Shown piece after piece: positions 23,151 to 34,651 of a stretch of 64,000 bases of DNA (the stretch's first letter is position 1; the number at the start of each line of letters is the position of its first letter). This DNA comes from Plantago major (taxonomy: Eukaryota > Streptophyta > Magnoliopsida > Lamiales > Plantaginaceae). The stretch is from NCBI GenBank assembly GCA_026545765.1, contig CM048844.1, positions 19,290,237 to 19,354,236 of the forward strand, read 5' to 3'. The translations under genes and the position numbers were made by a program. A model generated the notes under the pieces. That model was not told where the DNA came from, did not search any database, and worked only from the letters and a program-made list of their open reading frames with translations.

Positions 23151-25452
23151 TATGGTCTTTCTAGAGATTTACTCCGATCTATATGTATTTATATGATGGT
23201 TTGGTTTAACCTCAATTGCTTAATTTTTCACTGTAATAAATGAAACTTACAGTGAACCCACTTCTGCAAGAGAAATGGCAGCACCTGAATTTCCCTATAT
23301 GAGTAGGACTAATAATTCTGAGGTGACGATATTTTTGAAGACATTTTTGGTAGGACACAATATTAAATAGTGGAGTACATATTCACTTAACTTATAATGT
23401 GTTGTCATTTGTCACTAGACATTGTCATAGCTTGTAGGTCACAACTCACAACTAAAATTAATGCTTCCATTAAAAAACAATATTAATTTCATTTAAAATG
23501 TTATAATCACATACCATATATATATATATATATATACTCGACATCCACAATATATAATGTTTGTTTGGAGACGATTCATCTGAGTCTGTCCAGAAATCAA
23601 ATCCGCATTAATAATAGATGCATGAAAGATTTAACTTAATCCGTAAACAGAGTGACAAAATAAAATACGTTAATTCGTTAACATAGTTGTAAATAGAGTG
23701 TGAAACGATGCTACCGTATTTGATCGTAACTATATGAATACAAGGATCGACTTTTAACATAGTATCTGTCTATGTATTTGACTTGTCATTGACAGAAATA
23801 TTTGGGGAGTTAAATGAACATTAGGCATCAAATACATTTTTTCCCCAACTTGACGGGAGTTTTGTTTCCATTGTTGATAAATTTGAATGGGACTTTGTGT
23901 AACGTACGATAATTTGGTCGCATTCTTCTGGCGGCTACATATTCCACCATGCACTCTGAAAATCTCTAGAAGTACTACATCTCTCTCTCTACACCCTCGG
24001 TGACTTGCATGTCATTTTAACAGTCACGTACGTAGACTTCATACATTACTAAAAAAATTGAAATTATCTCACATCCAAGATATAACTAAAACAAACTAAC
24101 TTCTACACATAAAGTTACATCTTTTGTGATTAAAAGTACATTTTAAAATTTTTAAACGTTTATATAAAACTACGTCATAACCCTAATGTATAAAGTTATC
24201 TCGAATTGATGAAGTAGTATTTTGTAAAACTACGCACATACGGATACAATCAGAAGAGAAGAGCCAAATCTGTATTCCTTATTGACTGCTGGTGGTCTCA
24301 ATTTGGAATCCAATTTTGTTTTCTATATTTCCAATACATAACCCTACACTCACCAGTCACGACTCACGACACATTTATGTAGTTCAAGTTTTATGGCCCA
24401 TTACATTCAACGATATATACGTTTGATATGCAATTGGATTTTAAAAGTATTTATTGCAGGATATTAGAGATTGTTTGGATAACAATTAAAATTAAAAAAA
24501 TCAAGTTAAAAACACTAAATTGTTACTTAACATAATGTTTTGATGATTCTATACCAAACACTCGATTTATAATTTCGTTTATATTGTAAATGTATAGCTA
24601 AAAGAAGAAGCTAGGGATTCATATATCATTGTGAACAGTAGTGGATCTGATCCGGTCTAATTCACTCGATCCGGCTCGACTTCTCCACATCATGAATAAA
24701 AAAATATAGGAATTCATATATGGTTGTGATTTGCGGAGTACACTTACTAATTATTACACTGTATGTACACAGAAATTTATTTTAAATCATATTAAAGTAA
24801 GGTGTGAGACATCTCATGTTTATATTAGGGGGTAACATAACATGTTAGGGAAATTAATTAGGAGATATACGTACATACGTCACTTACAACCATAGTATGT
24901 AAACTTGATAACTTATGATATACTTAATCTTGATGCATGTATTATATGTTAATTAATTAATATATTTATTTTTTACCATTTCGGGAGTTTTTTTTAAAAA
25001 TTTTACGTTTTCTTTTTTGGAAACCCACTATCTTTATTTATTAATTTTTTAAACACTCTCTTTCATACTTTTATCTATTCTCTAACTTACTTTTCCTATT
25101 CTCCATTTTACTTTTTACCACTTACTTAATATTTTATTTAATTTTCTTAAAATTTAAACAAAATCAAAAGGTAAACCTTGTAAAAGTACGGAGGGAATAG
25201 TATATGTTAAATATAGTGTTAATTAATTTTCCGTATAGAAAAAGATCAACGGTGTAATAGTCCCAGTCCCGACATGGTTACATCGTGTGGCACGACTTAT
25301 ATAGGAAATGAATGGATCCTCACAAGTCCCTATCTAATCGCGACAAAAGAAAATATATTTAAAAGAAAATCATAAACCCATATTTGGGCCAGCCAGATGA
25401 ATAGAACCATAATCGTCCAAATCAATGTTTTGTTTCCAAATAGAAATTGGCA
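23151..25452. other. AT-rich intergenic DNA with microsatellite and MITE traces
   Basis: A (TA)n run lies at about 23516-23536. A stretch at about 24962-25200 ends in ACGGAGGGAATA and has CTTTCATACTTTTATCTAT-like words, consistent with a degraded Stowaway-like MITE whose left end has decayed. No gene is visible. The 3' half is upstream sequence of the HD-Zip gene. Confidence 0.4.
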
Positions 25453-25453
25453 C

Positions 25454-25507
<54 letters not shown>

Positions 25508-25517
25508 GACACCTATT

Positions 25518-25573
<56 letters not shown>

Positions 25574-25575
25574 TT
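25453..25575. repeat. Compound microsatellite (TTA)n-(TA)n-(T)n
   Basis: About 18 TTA units (25453-25506) are followed after a short break by a TA run (25519-25564) and a T tract. It lies about 450 bp upstream of the HD-Zip start codon. The apparent open frame across it is an artefact of the repeat. Confidence 0.9.
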
Positions 25576-25916
25576 TTATATTTCATGTTGAACTAGAATT
25601 TTGAGCAAAAATTTTGATTTACTTATCAAATTTGAACTATTTAAATTTCATTCCCTCACTCTCATACTTTATTATATGATTACAACTTTATCAATATAAT
25701 ACTAACGCATACGAAGTTTTTATTATTTTTTAGGTCTTAGATAAAGCAAATGCGGATTTACGTACATCGAATTAACACATGATCTGGATCATTTCAACAG
25801 CCCTACTACAGATAATATATAGAGGGGCCAACCCCACGGATGACAGCCCTCATGTACGATTGGGACATTACACCAAAATTTTCAATCGCAACTTGTCACA
25901 ATTCTTTATAACTTAT

Positions 25917-25924
25917 CTATAAAT
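25917..25924 (+). promoter_or_regulatory. Probable TATA box of the HD-Zip gene
   Basis: CTATAAAT lies 107 bases before the ATG at 26024, in an otherwise A/C-rich leader. The position fits a 5' untranslated region of about 70-80 bases. Confidence 0.45.
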
Positions 25925-26023
25925 TCCATTATATTCCAACACTTTCTCCCACAATTATTTACTACAACAATTACAATACTACAATATCTAATTATTAGTC
26001 TCTCAATAAACTAAGTATGCAAC

Positions 26024-26542
26024 ATGGATCATCCTCACTTACAACAACAGCAACAATACTCCTCTTCACCAATATCCCAATCTCTCCCAAATAAACACAA
26101 GAAACGTCTCACTGAGGACCAAGCAAGGGTTCTCGAAACCAACTTCACCTTCAACAACAAACTCGACCCGGAAACAAAGGCCCAACTCGCCCAAGAACTA
26201 GGCGTACCGCCTAGGCAAGTCGCGATTTGGTACCAGAACAGGCGGGCCAGGGAGAAGAATCAGAGCCTTGAGGCTGATCATAATGCTTTGAGAGTGCAAC
26301 TTGATAACGTGTTAGAAGACAATGCTAGGCTTAAGGAGGAGTCCATGCGGCTTAAGGCTGAGTTGGCTCGGATTCATAGTGTGTTGAGCACGTTTAACTC
26401 TGGTGGTTCTTGCGAGTCTAGTTTGATTCAGAAGCAGAATTTGGAGAGGGAGTATTACGATTGTTTGGTTGGTAGGGATGGAGGGCAGTTCATGGCAGCA
26501 GCAGCATCCAATGGATATAACTTTTTTGGTTCGTCTGTGTAA
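26024..26542 (+). CDS. HD-Zip class I transcription factor (ATHB-52-like)
   Basis: A 172-aa nuclear DNA-binding protein in one exon. After a Gln-run N-terminus (residues 7-11) comes the homeodomain, about 24-78, opened by the basic HKKRL and closed by the recognition-helix block VAIWYQNRRAREK. A leucine zipper follows without a gap, with heptad residues L82, L89, V96, L103, L110 and I117. Homeodomain plus adjacent zipper without a START domain defines class I. These proteins bind CAATNATTG sites as dimers and usually act in abscisic acid, ethylene or light responses. The small size and the NQSLEADHNAL junction resemble the ATHB-52 group. Position 49, usually Phe in WFQN, is Tyr here. The start is the first ATG after the TATA box. 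Subgroup assignment is by eye. Confidence 0.9.
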   Translation: MDHPHLQQQQQYSSSPISQSLPNKHKKRLTEDQARVLETNFTFNNKLDPETKAQLAQELGVPPRQVAIWYQNRRAREKNQSLEADHNALRVQLDNVLEDNARLKEESMRLKAELARIHSVLSTFNSGGSCESSLIQKQNLEREYYDCLVGRDGGQFMAAAASNGYNFFGSSV

Positions 26543-27206
26543 CTTTAATTACTAGTCCTTTATAATTTTTTCACGTTTGAGATTTTAGAGTGTGTGGTGA
26601 ATTAAGTTTGTTATGTAATGAACAGAGTTGTTCTTGTAAATATCATACTGCAAACATTGTGTTACTCTAGTATATTATTAATTAATTATACTATCCGAAA
26701 CAACTTTTATAACATTTGAACTTTTAATTAACCAGCCATTTTTGGTCAAACACACATAGGAGTAATGTGTTGTTGTAGTATGGTATTGGCCAATTTGGCA
26801 TATGGTCAATCGTCTCACATAAAGCGACCACAATAATCTATAGTCTTCAGCGCAGCCTACCGGACAAAGAGCATCCGCGAGGGCCTTTCCTTGCCTTATA
26901 CCTAGTGACCGGTGAAGTTTATCAGAGGCTCAGACCATGCGTGGGCTACAAAAGGACCCTCGTTGATCAATGATCATACATGGTACGTCTCACCATCTCA
27001 GGCTCTTTGTGGGTGTTTATACATTCAAAATACTTTTTGTATATATATATATATATATATGTTACATATTACCATTCGACTTCTTTAACGTTAGTTTTTC
27101 AGTTTTTCAAGTGATGTCGTTAATTAATTGTTAGTCACATGATATACCACTCGCTCATATATCATGCCCATAGAAGCATTTACTGGAAATTTAATTAAAC
27201 CACATA
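26543..27206. other. HD-Zip 3' region and intergenic DNA
   Basis: 3' untranslated sequence, then AT-rich DNA with a less AT-rich patch at about 26830-26990 and an (AT)n run near 27040-27060. No gene is recognised. Confidence 0.45.
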
Positions 27207-27399
27207 TAGTAAAACCTCTATAAAATAATAATGTTGAAACCGAGATATTTTATTAATTTAGCGAATAAATTAATAATTTATTAATTTAAAGATGTTTTAC
27301 GCATATGCATAACTGAGAGATAAAATTTTCAAGTCCACCGAGACCGGAATATTTTCTAAAGAGGTTTTACGTATATGCATAATTGATCATAAGAGCCTT

Positions 27400-28170
27400 T
27401 AAAATGTAATGTTGCAAAAGATTTTACCGAAAGAATTTTGGAAGGCTATGAGTTGGAGATTTCTTCTCCCGAAAAGATAAATGTATTAAATGTTATCAAT
27501 CTAGTCATCTCATCTTGGACAGTAAGTGTGCAACAAGAGGCCATAGCAAATTTCTTTCGACACTGCAAAATTCGTTCGGCGAATCAAATCGGCTTAAGTG
27601 GTTTAAATGATACTCCCTCTGTCCCGGAGAATTTCATACATTAGGATTAGCGTGCAGTTTTATACAAAAAGTTAAAGTAATGATAGAATATAAAAAATGT
27701 GAAAAAAAAAGTGTACTTTTAGTGGTAAATTGTGTAATTTGAGTGTAAAGTTGAGATTGTTTATTATTTGTTGGGTGTGGGGTAGCTTCCTCTTTTGGCA
27801 ATTTATGAAGTTATGTGGGACGGCTAAAAATGGCAAATGTATGAAGTTCTGCGGGACGGGGGGAATAAAAGTTATGGAGAAGAAATTAGTGAGCTTGAGA
27901 ACTTGATTACTGGTATGCATTACCGGCACAAAATAGACGTGAATCACTTGCTAGATTTTCCCAGTGAAAACAATGAATGTTACGAAGTTCAGAGCATAGA
28001 ATAAATATTGGCAGATATCATTCAAAATCCGGTAGCTGATGAAGTTGAGGATGATTCAATGGCTTTGAAACCAGTCACTCGAAAATAAGCATTGCAAGCG
28101 ACATCAACTCTTCAAAACTTTCGGTTGTAGTACGAGAAGACAATGCCACATCTCTCGATTGTAATGGGGT
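27400..28170 (+). pseudogene. Tigger/CENP-B-like transposase C-terminal remnant
   Basis: The first part (frame 27438-27644) has PEKINVLNVINLVISSW followed by ANFFRHCKIRS, the plant pogo-type pattern (INVLDAINLAxxAW...IANCFRHCKIRS). After the MITE (27613-27865) the protein resumes with EEISELENLI, VNHLLDFPSENNECYEVQSI, ILADI, EVEDDSMALKPVTRK and ALQATSTLQNF. At least two in-frame stops interrupt this second part. The DDE core upstream is missing. I infer a single coding tail cut by a later MITE insertion. Confidence 0.65.
27613..27865. mobile_element. Stowaway-like MITE, 253 bp (family 5), inside the pogo element
   Basis: Left CTCCCTCTGTCCCGGAGAAT, right inverted ..GCGGGACGGGGGGAA, with TA at both edges (27611-27612, 27866-27867). 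A second internal inverted pair (AATTTATGAAGTTATGTGGG near 27799) repeats the terminal word. It splits the transposase remnant between the ANQIGLSGLND part and the EEISELE part. Confidence 0.85.
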
Positions 28171-28489
28171 AGATTTAGAGATGAACTAAATATAGATTTG
28201 AAGTTCAACAACAAATAAGTGACTATACACTCATTTTTTACTAAACAATCTTGGAATTTTCAAGTGTATAATACAAATATATATATGAAATTTTTTAGTA
28301 ATTATTAATTTATAGTTTCGTTGGGACCAATATATATATATACTGGGATTGCAAAAAAAAAATATTATCTTATTATTTTATTGATTGGGATCCAAATTTG
28401 TACTGGTCTCAAGTTGAGACCGGACAAATTATTAGTTTTATCGAGATTATTAATTTATCGAGTATTATTTTTTTACGAAGGTTTTACTG

Positions 28490-29400
28490 CATGTACATCT
28501 TAGCTCTCGGGCACATCATGCAAGCTCCTAAATTAACTATCCGTATTCCCGTCATAACTATGGCAAAGCCGATCACCTACGAATCGATCCAAACCCAGCA
28601 TTAAGCGTTGTAGGTGTCCCAGACTTTACAGGATCTTGGGTTAGACGGGTCGAGCTGTACATGTGTAACGTTCACACACACCTCCATGGTTACCTTATGT
28701 TGCTGCCTTCTAAAAATTGGGTTCTTCCAAACGCATTAGGCCGGGAATGATTTGCCAGTTTGGTTGAATTAGAGGTCAATTGTTTGCGCACATTAAAGGA
28801 GATGTTTAAGAGAGTCGGGTTTACTAACTCTCGATCACAAATTGTGATGCAATGCACACGTTTTCTCCTAATATTTTACTCCCTCAATTCCACTAAAATC
28901 TTTCCATTTTTCAATTTCAATAAAAAATAATACTTGCTAAGTCCCACATAATTTCATATCCTTTCCATTTTTAGCCGTCACACAAAAATTTATAAAATTA
29001 CTAAGAAAATGAAGTTACCCACATCCGACATATAATGAAAAAATATGCTATTTTTTTTAATATTATATCATTTAAATTAATATTTCATCTAAAATTACGT
29101 GTTAATCTTAATATATTACCATCTTTTACTGATGACATAACTTGTGTTGCCTAACAAGTCAGAACCACATTTCATCATATGGTATATTCAAATATATTGC
29201 ATAAGTTGGATATCCTGGTGTTCTTAATAACACAGTTACAGGGATGACAACGTAATTATATATGGTACACGAACAGGCCGAAAACGAAGGTGAAGAGATG
29301 ATGAGCAATCCAAGAAGATTGGTATTCCCTTGTAAATTAAATTAAAACAATATAATAAGCTCCAACGTTGGACATCTAAATCGTTGTTTTCTTTTCTATT
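28490..29400. other. Intergenic DNA with a decayed coding-like patch
   Basis: At about 28500-28860 the sequence is less AT-rich and one frame reads VVGVPDFTGSWVRRVELYM and later LLPSKNWVLPNALGR, with stops between. It looks like a pseudogene scrap, but the family is not recognised. From 28878 a CTCCCTCAATTCCACTAAAA start without a matching right end suggests half a Stowaway-like MITE. Confidence 0.35.
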
Positions 29401-29959
29401 CGCTATCTTCTTCTGTAATCACCGCGATTGCGTGCGGTGTCAACCCATTTAACAATCTGGTTTGATCCTCCACGCTGTATTGTCGTTGATTCACCTTCTT
29501 TTAAATCCCAATTGCTTAGCCCTGCCCTCTATCATGCCAATTAATTCTTCCATGGCTCGTTCTCCCTATTTAACTGAACTCTTTCTTTTTAAGCTCTCCA
29601 TCCAGTTGGTCAAATGTTTTCTTCGGTTTCAGGATGCGGTAATTGGCATGTGATGTTTTTGCTGCGTGCCATGTAAAAAAATGCCAGGGATGTCAGCCTG
29701 AAGAGAGTTTAGGCTCGAACTCCACTTCGCTCAAACTGTTTGACAGAATGCCTGGGAGGATTCTCCAACTGCGCCGCCTCTTAACGGACCAGTTGCCCCA
29801 CAGGTGGCTGCCTAATTTCTACACTGCATGTGGAGTGAACAGTTCGACCCACATGTTACAGGAAAAAACTTTGCACCCGTTTACCTCAACTGCCTCTACA
29901 GAATAACAACATAAAAGGCGTCCCTTCTGCCAGTTTGTTACACATCTATCATCTCTCCC

Positions 29960-30790
29960 TCACAATTGTCATCTTTACTATTAGCGACTACTACACATGG
30001 TATCTTTGTTAGCGTTATGACATTTACCATGCTCGCAGAATCTGTGGTAAGCATAAATTTGCAAATCGATGCACTTCCTAACATTTATTTTTGTGCCCTG
30101 ACCTTTTTCTCCTCCCGCAGAGGAAGCGTGCGATGCAAAAAAGATTAAGCGAACGCAATCAAGGGCTCTTCTGTCTCATGATCAGAATGAAAGACTCCGC
30201 TATTCGGCGAGACAACAGTACCTACGACGCAAAAAAGAATGCAGGTACTTATGCTACGATCTCCATGTTATGTATGTGATTTTGTGGGAGTTTGTCTGAA
30301 ACTCTTTCTGCTTGTTCTACATCAAACCGGCCCCCCTCATAAACTTATCCGGCTCAAATGGTCATGAGTTTTTTTGTTATTGGTAGGAAAACTACTATTC
30401 TACTACAGATTCTGAATTATCCAATCATATGGACATGTCACTTTGTTTATGTTGGCTATTTAGTTTTGCCTCTTTTCGGATCACTTTCGGGGTGCTAACA
30501 CTGCCATTCAATATCTTGTTTTTTAGCGGCTTCTTGCACCCGACTCTCACCAGAACATCACCCCGGCAATCATTCTTCAAACGCTCTTCCCTCCAGCTAC
30601 AACGAGCAAGCTGCAACAGGTGACCACGATTCTAGCTTACCATCTATATTTTTACATATGGGGAAAAAAAACATGCACTAACACAACGGCTTCTACTCGA
30701 TGTTGTTCAAAGGGGGACTAAGGAAGCGTCAACGCATCGAACAAATATCAGACTCTTACGATGGAAACCCCATTAGCTCACCCACATGTT
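29960..30790 (+). pseudogene. Remnant of a spliced gene, probably Helitron-borne
   Basis: Exon-like blocks with good splice signals: an end at CTGTG/GTAAGC (about 30048); 30121-30244 between CCTCCCGCAG and GTACTT; 30527-30620 between TTTTTTAG and GTGACC; and a block ending TTCAG/GTTAGC near 30794. The second block in one frame is very basic: KKIKRTQSRALLSHDQ, then RYSARQQYLRRKK. Such Arg/Lys-rich repeats lie upstream of the replication-helicase in many plant Helitrons, and a Helitron 3' end lies 1.8 kb downstream. No start or continuous product can be built, so the assignment is tentative. Confidence 0.35.
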
Positions 30791-31756
30791 CAGGTTAGCC
30801 ATTCTCAAAGCAATTGATACATTTTATTAGATCGCGTGTATCTTTTTCTATTGGCTTTATCTTTATTGGATCCTAAAATAGTTATATATATGATAGTTTC
30901 ACAACGATCAGCAGCATATGTTCAACAAATTAGTTACTAAGTTTTGGATGTTGTTCATGGATACTAACGTCAGTTGGCAAATATTTAGTTCCAGATAAAG
31001 AAAATGGGTCATTTCTATGGTGATTAGTATTTTATGGGTTCTTCGTTGCTGAGTTGTAGACTTCATTGAAAGGAAGACTCCTGCTGCTGCAAGTATAATG
31101 AGTTATATAGTGTCCAAGTGTGTATTATAGTAGATGAGGGCACATATCTCTGTGTATAGTTCAGGTCATGGGGTTATTGCATCCCATATAGACCAGGTCA
31201 TTCCTTCCAGGTTTCTTTACTAATTAAATTCAAATATAAGGGTCATATATGTCTGAATTTTCTTGTGATGCCATTCTGTTGTGCTCATAATCTCAAGTAT
31301 ATGTGGTATAAAATTTCCACCTCACAGATTCCCATGAGGATTTTTCTTTTTAAAATTTGATATGTAGTGGGTCAATCGAATCCTCAATATCCCTGCTCCA
31401 TGTCTACGTATCTGCATAAATGCCACTGATTTTGTTTTTTATGCTATCTGAAACTGAACATGGAACATTGTATTCACCTTTTGCCCGTGTGTTACGACAT
31501 ACTCTCCCGTTTAGAGTGGCTTTCAAATCTTGTGGGCTGGATAGTGATTTGTTGTTATGTTGGAGAATCTGGGCTTCAAATTTTGAAAGAGTGTGTGATG
31601 CTCGTCTAATTTGCAATGTCTCTCCTTTATATGATTTTATCATTACCTATGCTACAGATTTTTACATTAACAATACCTGCCTACGCACGCTCTCGAGTGC
31701 TTACTAACAGAAACATTAATTATACTAACAGAAACATTAATTACAAGTTTCCCGAT

Positions 31757-32179
31757 ATGGAAAGCATTCAGCATCTGGTGGAAGAAATGGGAACGGTAGC
31801 GCCACCAGAAAGTCAACAACAGTGGAAGCGTGTGGTTACTCCTTCAGAATTCAACATAAGTTCAAGGGACATAACAGAGCGCTACGCTGACGCGGTTCGA
31901 ACTATACGGGAATTTGGAAGGGAAACCAAGAAAATTGAATTCAAACAACAGGATACTTGGGAAGGGAAAGACATTGTGATGGAGAATCCGGAATCTCCGA
32001 GGCCAGCAAGAAGGGAAGGACGATGCTACTGTGATATGCTCGATGTTGTCACGGCTCATTCGTGTGAAGAATGTTTACGAACTTTGACTGGCATCAAGTG
32101 CAGCGAATGCAAAGATGTCCCGCTAAAGAGGGTGTCATTCCACACCAGAAGAAGTCCGCCATATATGCCTAGGTTGTAA
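31757..32179 (+). CDS. Orphan Cys-rich hypothetical protein (possible Helitron cargo)
   Basis: A 140-codon stretch from the ATG at 31757 to the stop at 32179; the frame is open further upstream to 31616. The N-terminal half is polar and helix-prone (IQHLVEEMG, DITERYADAVRTI). The C-terminal half has a Cys pattern CYC-x12-CEEC-x8-CSEC that could bind zinc, then a basic tail RRSPPYMPRL. I recognise no family. GC content is higher than the flanks. A 21-bp tandem duplication (ACTAACAGAAACATTAATTA unit, 31704-31745) lies just upstream. It may be the last exon of the gene whose remnants lie at 30.0-30.8 kb. Confidence 0.4.
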   Translation: MESIQHLVEEMGTVAPPESQQQWKRVVTPSEFNISSRDITERYADAVRTIREFGRETKKIEFKQQDTWEGKDIVMENPESPRPARREGRCYCDMLDVVTAHSCEECLRTLTGIKCSECKDVPLKRVSFHTRRSPPYMPRL

Positions 32180-32568
32180 AATAATATTAACCAGCACACA
32201 CAATGTGGTACTGCTGCAGTGATGTGCATATGATTTCAGTAAGAGTTTCATGTTACCTGCTTTGCTATATATATGTACTATCTCTTATATATATTCTAGA
32301 AAATATTTGACTCTGGTAAGTAACAAACTTTCTCAACTATATGAGCAAAAACACCAAGACAACCATTTAGCTTTTAATTGACCACATAAACCATTTATCT
32401 TTTAATTCATTCCAAACACTTCCAATCAAATTTGTCCTCAACATGTAAAAAACACAACTAAATGCAGAAAAAAAATTGTACACCACAACCGTATATTGAA
32501 ATAGCATTTGTAAGTACATGTGCTAATTCGAATAAATTACGAATTAATTTATCATTCAAAATTATGGG

Positions 32569-32599
32569 CACCGCGCTAAGCGCGGTGTACCAACTCTAG
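32569..32599 (+). mobile_element. Helitron 3' terminus (hairpin plus CTAG)
   Basis: A perfect 8-bp stem CACCGCGC / GCGCGGTG with loop TAA (32569-32587) is followed 8 bases later by CTAG (32596-32599) and then T. This is the diagnostic plant Helitron 3' end, which inserts between A and T. The element lies to the left. Its 5' TC end was not located, so only the terminus is annotated. Confidence 0.8.
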
Positions 32600-34651
32600 T
32601 TGATAAATAAGATGTATGTATGGTTAGAAAAAAGAAAGGTGCTTTGTCGAAACAAATGCATCGTGTAGAAGCAACCTAGCTACAAGTAAATTGACGTGTT
32701 GAAACATTGCCCATCGGCCTACACGCAGGAAACCTATACTGTATTTCACATTGCTTGATAGCATGAACTCATCATTTGAGGAGGATATCATTCTTTTCTG
32801 AACAATATAGGTACTATACATATATGAAGTGAATGGTGGTGGTCCGATTCGAATACATTTATAGCAATGAAGGTTTTTATACTTTTTATTTGACTTATTC
32901 TCATTGATTAATTACTTTCCTTCAAACAGAATCCAAAACATCCCAATCCCCACAAATTAAGTTAAGAGAAGATTAAATAAAATGTCACTGTTTTGAGCTT
33001 TTTTGTGCTATTTCACTAGTTTGCGAATCATTGCAAGTGGATTAAGGTGTTTGCACTTTGCACTGGTGTTCCTTTCTCATCCATAAAACTCACAATCTAC
33101 AAGCTTTGTTTAAAGTATATTAAATCCTCACCAATTGAGCTAATGATTGTTTACTCCATAATTCATCCCATTGTCTCAATTGATTGGATTGTGTTTCAAA
33201 ACAATAAACTTGCAAATAAGCAGTCGGAACTTTAGCACAATGATTAAGGCCAAATCCCAGAGAGTTGTAAACTTGTAATTACAAAATACGATACGGAGAG
33301 AAATAACAAAAAATTAACGTATAAATCACAATTATGAAAATAGAGAAAGAACTCAGTCCAAATCACTAATACTAAACCACAACCTAGAAAAGTATGATTT
33401 ACTTAAAATAATAAAGTCTTATGAGAGACGGTTTTTAGCTAATTTATTTAGAGATAATTAATGTTTTTAGGAAAATCATCCAGGTGATTAATCAAAATGT
33501 ATATGTTGTTAACGAAATTCATTTCTTTTGTAATATGAAAAAACATCGATGTTGAGAGCATAGGCATTTTGATAATATCAATGATTTACTTGAAAACATA
33601 GATCGTCTATAGATAAATTATCTAGAGACCGTCTATCAGAATACTTGTTCATAAAAAAGGGATCGAAATCCTAATCTAGAAACCCTAAATTACAAAAATA
33701 ATAAACATATGATATGAGCCAAGCCCATGACATATCATATTATTGTATTGGGCCTAAAGGGTGAGTGTTCATGAGCAATATCTCAGATCAAAAGCCCAAA
33801 ATATCCTGAACATCGTTCAAAACTTTTTTGAGAATGTATAGTAAAAGGCCTGATTTTCCTATTTAATAGGAAAGACCACATTATACTAATGTAACTTATA
33901 TATGTGAAACACTTGTATGGGATTAACACAACATATCCTACTGAATTACAATGGAGTACATCATGCGCTAATTTATAAGCTAATTCTTGTGAACTCAATT
34001 CCGGCCAATTGTTGATAAGCTCGCCACCACCCACCTTGATCAGCTTTGCTCTTCCATCATCAATTTTATGGAGCATACCTACTAGTCTACTACCATCGTT
34101 TTACCACCTCCATAATCAGTTTCCAGTTTAGATATAGACATAAAAAATTAAACATGGGACTCAGTAGTAGAAGACAAGGCCATCATCCACTTACAAGGTT
34201 CTCATGGAAGGTTCCGTAAACTGTGACACATAAAGCATATGTTTCGTACAGCATTTAAAACTGAGATAAAATGCCGTATCAAAAGTGAGTTAAATAAAAA
34301 AAATACTTGATAAATTATAACAGAGTTAAAATTTAGTTATAGAAAATTAATACAACTGGTGTAAAGAGCAATTACACGGTAGCAAGATTATTACATTGAT
34401 TGTAGCATCTCATGAAGCAAGTGATGATCAGTCTAGAAGAAATTTACACTTAATGATTTTGACATTAATTGCCTACAAGATCTCACCAGAAACTTAAAAT
34501 CACCACCATAACACTACTTACGTAGAAATACATCATGAAGAAGAAAAACTCATTACCAACATTCCTCAACCAGCACCTACATAAATCACACTTAAAAACA
34601 AGTCCAGTAATGTCTCTGAGCTTGTATACTACTTTAGCCAACTCCCATCCA
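32600..34651. other. Intergenic DNA between the Helitron end and ARF3
   Basis: AT-rich, without recognisable genes. The last part (about 34380-34651) should hold the ARF3 3' untranslated region on the minus strand. The open frames at 33783-34076 (-) and 34535-34876 (+) lack domain support; the latter is antisense to the ARF3 last exon. Confidence 0.45.

Larger units (their letters stand above)
27207..28489. mobile_element. pogo/Tigger-like DNA transposon, decayed
   Basis: Left terminus TAGTAAAACCTCTATAAA, right terminus read inward CAGTAAAACCTTCGTAAA. This is the classic CAGTAAAACCTCTATA end of plant pogo-like (Lemi1/Tigger-type) elements, which insert at TA. A TA precedes the left end; the right TA has mutated to CA. 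Between the ends lies a broken CENP-B/Tigger-type transposase tail (27400-28170), itself split by a 253-bp MITE. The element is inactive. Confidence 0.7.

Noticed and set aside
25397-25591. 64-codon frame with Tyr and Ile runs
   Set aside because: Translation of the TTA and TA microsatellites.
29643-29906. 87-codon frame (CHVKKCQGCQ near its start)
   Set aside because: The short CxxC resemblance is weak, no continuation is found, and splice-like blocks nearby use other frames.
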